A DNA stretch of 64,000 nt from Aureivirga marina (GTDB taxonomy: Bacteria; Bacteroidota; Bacteroidia; Flavobacteriales; Flavobacteriaceae). Of this stretch, positions 60,143 through 64,000 are shown in pieces. A program made the position numbers and the translations under genes. The stretch is from contig NZ_JADPIB010000005.1 in NCBI RefSeq assembly GCF_015767265.1, positions 124,001-188,000 on the forward strand. Reading direction: 5' to 3'. A model generated the notes under the pieces. That model did not search any database, was not told the origin of the DNA, and saw only the letters and a list, made by a program, of their open reading frames with translations. Each line of letters opens with the position of its first letter. Position 1 is the stretch's first letter.

Positions 60143-62470
60143 TTATATATTTAATGGAATAATTATCAAAATTGTCGTTCCAATTCCAATTGCAGAATTA
60201 ATTTCTAAAGTTCCATGCAACATCGAAACTCTTTCTTTTATATTCTTTAACCCAATTCCTTTTCTTTCTTGATTTTTATGAAATCCAACGCCATTATCTT
60301 CTAACAACAAAGTAAAATTTTCTTCATCTTTTGTCAGTTGTAATGTCACTTCCGAAGCATTTGCATATTTTAAAATATTCGAAAATAATTCTTGAATAAT
60401 TTTATATAAATGAACTTCCACCATCGTTTCCAATTTCAAATCTTCTGGAATACAGTGAAACATAATTTTAAACATTTGAATCCTTTCAATTTTTGCAATT
60501 AAATCTTTTAAAGCTGGTAAAAACTGAAAAGAAAAGCCTTCTCCAACTGCCATTTGATGTGAAATAGAGCGAACTTCTGAACAAGCATCTGCAATCAAAG
60601 AAGAAATTAAATTATATTGTTTTTCTAATTCTGGATTTTGAGCAGAACTTTTCGTCGCTTCATGCTGGTATTTTAAAGTCACCAAATAACTTCCTAAATT
60701 ATCATGAATATCTTTCGCTATTTTTTTGCGTTCTTTCTCTTGTGTTTTTAAAACAGTTTCTAACGTTTCTATCTCTTGTTTTTGTAATAATTGATTAATT
60801 TTTAATTGATTTTTTTCTTTTGTATGAATTAAAATTCTTTTTTGTTTTTTTTGTTTTTGAATAAAGAAAAATAACATACTAATCAATAAAAGTAAGATTG
60901 CAAAACCACTCAAAATTGAAAATTTTAATTGATCTGATTTTAGTCGATTTTCCAAAGAAATCGTTTTATTTTTCTGATTTAAACTTAAAATTTCTTGCTG
61001 TTTTTGCTTTGCTTCATAAGCCTCTTCTAATTCTAATAATTTCTGGTTATTTTCAACATTAAAAAGCGAATCTTTTAAAGTTCCATATTTTTCATACCAA
61101 ATAAGCGATTTTTTAAAATTATTCAGCTTTTCTTCTGTTTCATACAATCCAAACAAAGCATTTTTCTGTTCTTTTGATAATTTTAATTCTAAACTTAAAT
61201 CATAACTTTTTTGATAAAATTGTAACGCTTTATGATATTGTTTTAACTGAAAATAATTCGCTCCAAATAAATTATTAATCACTGCTAAAGAATAATTGTC
61301 ATCTAATTGAATTGCTTTTTTTTCGGCTAATTTTAAATAGAAAATTGCTTCTTTGTTATTTTCTAAATCTGTAAATGCAAATGCTTTATTTAATTCAATT
61401 AGCATTTCATTTTTGGGCAATTTTTTCTTGTATAAAAGTAAACTTGCTTTCTCTAATAAATCCAAACTTTTCTTCGGACGCTTAATATGAATTAAAGCAA
61501 TAGCAGTATTTATATAGGTTTCTGAAAGCTTAATGGAATCTTTTATTTTCAAATAATACCCAGCACTTTTTTCATAATATTTTAAACTTTCAGCATATCT
61601 TTTTTGCTGTAAATATATAGAAGCAATATTATTATTGATTTTAGCTGTTCCTAAAAAATCTCTAGTTTTTTCCTTTATTTTCTCACTCTTCAAATAAAAA
61701 TCAATTGCCTTTGCCCAATTTCCTTTATAATAAAAAACATTTCCTAAATTCAAAAAAGCTTTGCTTTCTCCTTTTAAATTCTGTTGTTTTTTTGAAGTCT
61801 CTAAACTTTTAAAATAAATTGCTTCTGCTTTTTCAAACTGATTTGTTTTTGCATAAATACTTCCTAATTTATTTAAAATCCTTATCTCTTTTTCAAAAGC
61901 ATTATTTAAAACGACTATTTCCTTTGCTTTCTCTAAATTTAAGATCGATTTATCAATCTTTTTTTGCTTAAAATAAACAGAAGAAAGTGAAGAATAAAAA
62001 TCGGATAATTTTATAGAATTTTTATCTTCAAACTCCGCTATTCCTTTTAAATAATAAGATTCTGAATCCGCATATTTCTTTTGATTATAAGCGAATTTCC
62101 CTCTAAATAAATAGTATTTTTTTAAGAATTCTTTGGAAGTAATTTCTGGAAGAATTTGTTCTGATTTAATAAAATATTCTTTCGCTTCACCATATTTTTT
62201 CAAACTTCTAAAAATTTCTGCAAGCTGAAGATTTACCAGAAATTTATCTTCTTTTGAAGTTTTTTCATTTACTTTTAAAAGCACTTTTTTAGCAAAAAAT
62301 AAAGCGGAATCTTTTTTCTTTTCTTGGTATAATTTCCAACTCAAATGCAACTCTTTTTCCAAACTTTCTTCATTAGAAATATCAAGAGTTTGAGCATTCA
62401 CAAAAACTCTTGATACAAGGAAGAAAATAATAAAATATAAACGGTAATATTTGAAAGGTTTAATCTTCAT
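60143..62470 (-). CDS. TPR sensor histidine kinase (HisKA_3/NarX type)
   Basis: 775 residues. Signal peptide MKIKPFKYYRLYFIIFFLVSRVFVNAQ, about ten periplasmic TPR units (for example KAFLNLGNVFYYKGNWAKAIDFYLKSEKI), a transmembrane helix near 530-550 (KFSILSGFAILLLLISMLFFFI), then a coiled coil and the kinase. The phospho-acceptor is in KIAKDIHDNLGSYLV. HATPase motifs are ELFSNILKYANASEV (N box), LLLEDNGVGF (D/G1) and KGIGLKNIKERV (G2). Overlaps the preceding small gene by 11 bases and the regulator follows at 3 bp. Its signal is unknown; TPRs imply a protein ligand. Confidence 0.93.
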   Translation of the reverse strand: MKIKPFKYYRLYFIIFFLVSRVFVNAQTLDISNEESLEKELHLSWKLYQEKKKDSALFFAKKVLLKVNEKTSKEDKFLVNLQLAEIFRSLKKYGEAKEYFIKSEQILPEITSKEFLKKYYLFRGKFAYNQKKYADSESYYLKGIAEFEDKNSIKLSDFYSSLSSVYFKQKKIDKSILNLEKAKEIVVLNNAFEKEIRILNKLGSIYAKTNQFEKAEAIYFKSLETSKKQQNLKGESKAFLNLGNVFYYKGNWAKAIDFYLKSEKIKEKTRDFLGTAKINNNIASIYLQQKRYAESLKYYEKSAGYYLKIKDSIKLSETYINTAIALIHIKRPKKSLDLLEKASLLLYKKKLPKNEMLIELNKAFAFTDLENNKEAIFYLKLAEKKAIQLDDNYSLAVINNLFGANYFQLKQYHKALQFYQKSYDLSLELKLSKEQKNALFGLYETEEKLNNFKKSLIWYEKYGTLKDSLFNVENNQKLLELEEAYEAKQKQQEILSLNQKNKTISLENRLKSDQLKFSILSGFAILLLLISMLFFFIQKQKKQKRILIHTKEKNQLKINQLLQKQEIETLETVLKTQEKERKKIAKDIHDNLGSYLVTLKYQHEATKSSAQNPELEKQYNLISSLIADACSEVRSISHQMAVGEGFSFQFLPALKDLIAKIERIQMFKIMFHCIPEDLKLETMVEVHLYKIIQELFSNILKYANASEVTLQLTKDEENFTLLLEDNGVGFHKNQERKGIGLKNIKERVSMLHGTLEINSAIGIGTTILIIIPLNI

Positions 62471-62843
62471 CTATCGCATCATCAAATTGAATAATTACCA
62501 AACCATCTGCTTCTGGACCTTTTTGTAAATATTTTTTATGAGCCATCACAAAAATGGCAGAATCTTGATTATCTTCTGGTCTGTCAATATCAATACTAAT
62601 TTTTGATATCGCATTTCCTAAATTTAAATTATTTTCAAAATTTAATTTTACAACAGCTCCAACTAATTTATCATTAATAGTATCATTAACCTCATTTCCA
62701 TTGGGGTTTACTTCATAATTAACATATGATGCATTAGTGGATTCAACTAAAATATCTAAACGATATTTTTCTGTGTTTTTATTAAACAATAATCTTACAT
62801 AAGGTTTAATTGAATTACTGGAATTTGACATGTTTGTATTCAT
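62460..62843 (-). CDS. Small cytosolic protein preceding the TPR kinase, unknown
   Basis: 127 residues with no signal peptide or membrane segment. Beta-rich: YRLDILVESTNASYVNYEVNPNGNEVND, LVGAVVKLNFENN, ISKISIDIDRPEDNQDSAIFVMAHKKYL, ending in acidic DDAIDED. The stop overlaps the kinase start by 11 bases, so it is first in the kinase-regulator operon and is translationally coupled. Its MNTN start is like that of the gene at 58575, otherwise the two differ. I do not recognise a family; a modulator of the kinase's signal or a co-regulated structural protein is possible. Confidence 0.6.
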   Translation of the reverse strand: MNTNMSNSSNSIKPYVRLLFNKNTEKYRLDILVESTNASYVNYEVNPNGNEVNDTINDKLVGAVVKLNFENNLNLGNAISKISIDIDRPEDNQDSAIFVMAHKKYLQKGPEADGLVIIQFDDAIDED

Positions 62844-63017
62844 GATATATAAAATTTAGTTGTTTTCATAGTATCATAATAGCCTTTTGTTCAAATTAAA
62901 TTTACGGAATAAAAAAACATAATCATATGAAAATCAGTATTTTAACTTTTATAAATTTCAAATACATTATTAAAAATTATTTTTTACATATCTTGAAATC
63001 AATTGATTATGTTAAAT

Positions 63018-63055
63018 AAAAAAGACAAATTAGTCAGAGCCAATTTGTCTTTTCT
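63018..63055 (-). terminator. Intrinsic terminator
   Basis: AAAGACAAATT pairs with AATTTGTCTTT around an 11-base loop, after the NADAR gene. Confidence 0.75.
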
Positions 63056-63074
63056 AATTATATTTTCGATTATT

Positions 63075-63629
63075 CTATTGCAACATTTCTCGAACTTCCA
63101 TCAATGCAAATCCAAGTAAATTTAATCCACGCCAATTGGATGGTTTAGCTATGATTGGACTATCAACAGACAAACCAATTCCCCAAATTCTATCCACAGG
63201 ACTTGCTTCAACAATTACTCTATTTTTAGTATTTAATAAATAGTTTTTTAAATCTTCATGTTGCGAAAACTTATGATAATTTCCTTGTTTTACAATTTCA
63301 TAACGATGTTTTTTCCAAAGCTTCTCATCAAAATTTCGAACTTTTTGTCCTAATTTCTTTGCTTCTGCTGGACTTTTACAAGAAATAATTTTTTGATAAT
63401 TTTCTTTATCCTTAAATAATTTTGCTTTTTCTGCCATCATCCAATGTTCTGTAGAATTAAACGTAACGTTTTCAACTGTAAATTCTACCTGATACCATTG
63501 ACTTAAACAAAATTTTCCAACGGAAGTATCATTCTTTTTTTTGGAATGTCCCCAGAAAAATAAATATTTAATATTTTCTTCTGAATCTTCTTTTTCTAAT
63601 AACCAATTTAAATCGTATTTCTGTTTCAT
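63075..63629 (-). CDS. NADAR domain protein (YbiA/DUF1768 type)
   Basis: I use ATG 63629 (MKQKYDLNWLL), as the longer start adds only MSKFDAKKIK. 184 residues. The family pattern is LFFWGH..., FCLSQWYQVEFTVENVTFNSTEHWMMAEKAKLFKD, SPAEAKKLGQKVRNFDEKLWKKHRYEIVKQGNYHKFSQH, SPVDRIWGIGLSVDS and NLLGFALMEVREML. NADAR proteins cleave N-glycosidic bonds, for example in the early riboflavin intermediates or in ADP-ribosylated guanine. It follows the partial HD gene by 18 bp (48 bp from this start), suggesting co-transcription. Confidence 0.92.
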   Translation of the reverse strand: MKQKYDLNWLLEKEDSEENIKYLFFWGHSKKKNDTSVGKFCLSQWYQVEFTVENVTFNSTEHWMMAEKAKLFKDKENYQKIISCKSPAEAKKLGQKVRNFDEKLWKKHRYEIVKQGNYHKFSQHEDLKNYLLNTKNRVIVEASPVDRIWGIGLSVDSPIIAKPSNWRGLNLLGFALMEVREMLQ

Positions 63630-63677
63630 TTTTATTTTTTTTGCGTCAAATTTACTCAAATTAATTTAACACACAAA

Positions 63678-64000
63678 TCATTTTGTATAATTTTCATAAT
63701 TAAAAATACATTGCAACAAACGTTTATTTAAATAACGATTCTTGCTTTTTAATTTCTTAGCAATATATTTTGCTTCTTCTAAATATGTTTTTATTCTTTC
63801 TTTATCCCAATGATTTGGTGGTTCTTGTAAATTCGTAATTCGATCTGCTAATTTTACCAAACCAACTTCTTTTTCTAATAAATTAATTCGACTTAAACTA
63901 TCTGAAATTTGTTCTTGCTTTGATTTTAATTCTTTACTTTTTGTCAACGCTAAAATACCTTCCGAAACTTTTTCTCCAAAATGTTTTTCCAATTCCAATA
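63678..64000 (-). CDS. HD-type hydrolase (SpoT/MESH1-like), N-terminus cut by window edge
   Basis: 107 codons are visible; the frame stays open to the window edge, so the real start and the HD metal-binding part lie outside. The visible part EKEVGLVKLADRITNLQEPPNHWDKERIKTYLEEAKYIAKKL matches the second metal site and following helix (VKLADRI.N) of (p)ppGpp hydrolases of the RelA/SpoT and MESH1 type. No synthetase domain could follow on the C-terminal side because it stops soon after, so a hydrolase-only form is likely. It is upstream of the NADAR gene in the same direction. Confidence 0.7.
   Translation of the reverse strand, partial: LELEKHFGEKVSEGILALTKSKELKSKQEQISDSLSRINLLEKEVGLVKLADRITNLQEPPNHWDKERIKTYLEEAKYIAKKLKSKNRYLNKRLLQCIFNYENYTK

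Noticed and set aside
1-64000. tRNA or rRNA genes
   Set aside because: No GC-rich cloverleaf-sized segment with GGTTCGAATCC-type T-loop and no conserved rRNA stretch was found.

Overview
The window is AT-rich (roughly 30 percent GC by eye) chromosomal DNA of a Bacteroidetes bacterium, most likely a member of the Flavobacteriaceae. The signs are type IX secretion (T9SS) C-terminal sorting domains, a GldI-type gliding-associated prolyl isomerase, Cys-Ser-Lys-Asp-Glu lipoprotein N-termini, menaquinone genes, promoters of the TAnnTTTG type, and many short monocistronic units separated by bidirectional hairpin terminators. No rRNA, tRNA, CRISPR array or insertion sequence was recognised. Genus cannot be set from the sequence alone.

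Layout. 1-1359 is the N-terminal part of a secreted leucine-rich-repeat protein cut by the left edge. 2.1-4.5 kb holds an isochorismate synthase, an alpha/beta hydrolase and a hot-dog thioesterase; menD lies far away at 47.8-49.4 kb. 5.9-9.6 kb holds three tandem lipoproteins with an aerolysin/ETX-MTX2-like beta-pore-former domain, each behind the same inverted-repeat operator. 10.8-13.3 kb is a DUF1800/DUF1501 pair, followed by a stand-alone OLD-family nuclease (13.4-15.2 kb), a methyltransferase, an orphan ThiE, a perfect-period 21-bp tandem repeat array, a J-domain-like protein and ornithine aminotransferase. 20.7-21.1 kb is a decayed LamG/T9SS gene. 21.9-25.4 kb is a surface-glycan segment (flippase, sugar aminotransferase, glycosyltransferase).

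26.5-29.1 kb is a tight three-gene cassette: an Hcp/TssD-like protein with a C-terminal extension, a GHSHGG lipase-like protein and a small membrane protein. It looks like an orphan type VI effector-immunity unit. 32.2-36.0 kb is an AT-rich, translationally coupled three-gene operon. It encodes a small helical protein ending in an NGNNNN...STI motif, an ATPase beginning with the same motif, and an ATPase-TPR protein. I regard this as the best candidate for an undescribed conflict or signalling system. 36-41 kb has recG, a MepB-like gene, a Thg1-like 3'-5' polymerase overlapping a polynucleotide-kinase-like gene, and a CsaA-type tRNA-binding protein.

41-64 kb is mostly housekeeping and regulation. 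It contains a LytTR regulator, a DUF4349 lipoprotein, two duplicated T9SS cargo proteins, an S1-like protein with MenD, a DHH phosphoesterase with two prolyl-isomerase lipoproteins, and Ung. These are followed by a class V aminotransferase, an outer-membrane barrel, a LytTR regulator whose receiver lacks the phospho-acceptor Asp, a PrcB-like lipoprotein and a thioredoxin-like protein. The right end holds a small GIY-YIG-like protein, a TPR histidine kinase/NarL regulator operon, and a NADAR protein behind a truncated SpoT/MESH1-like HD hydrolase.
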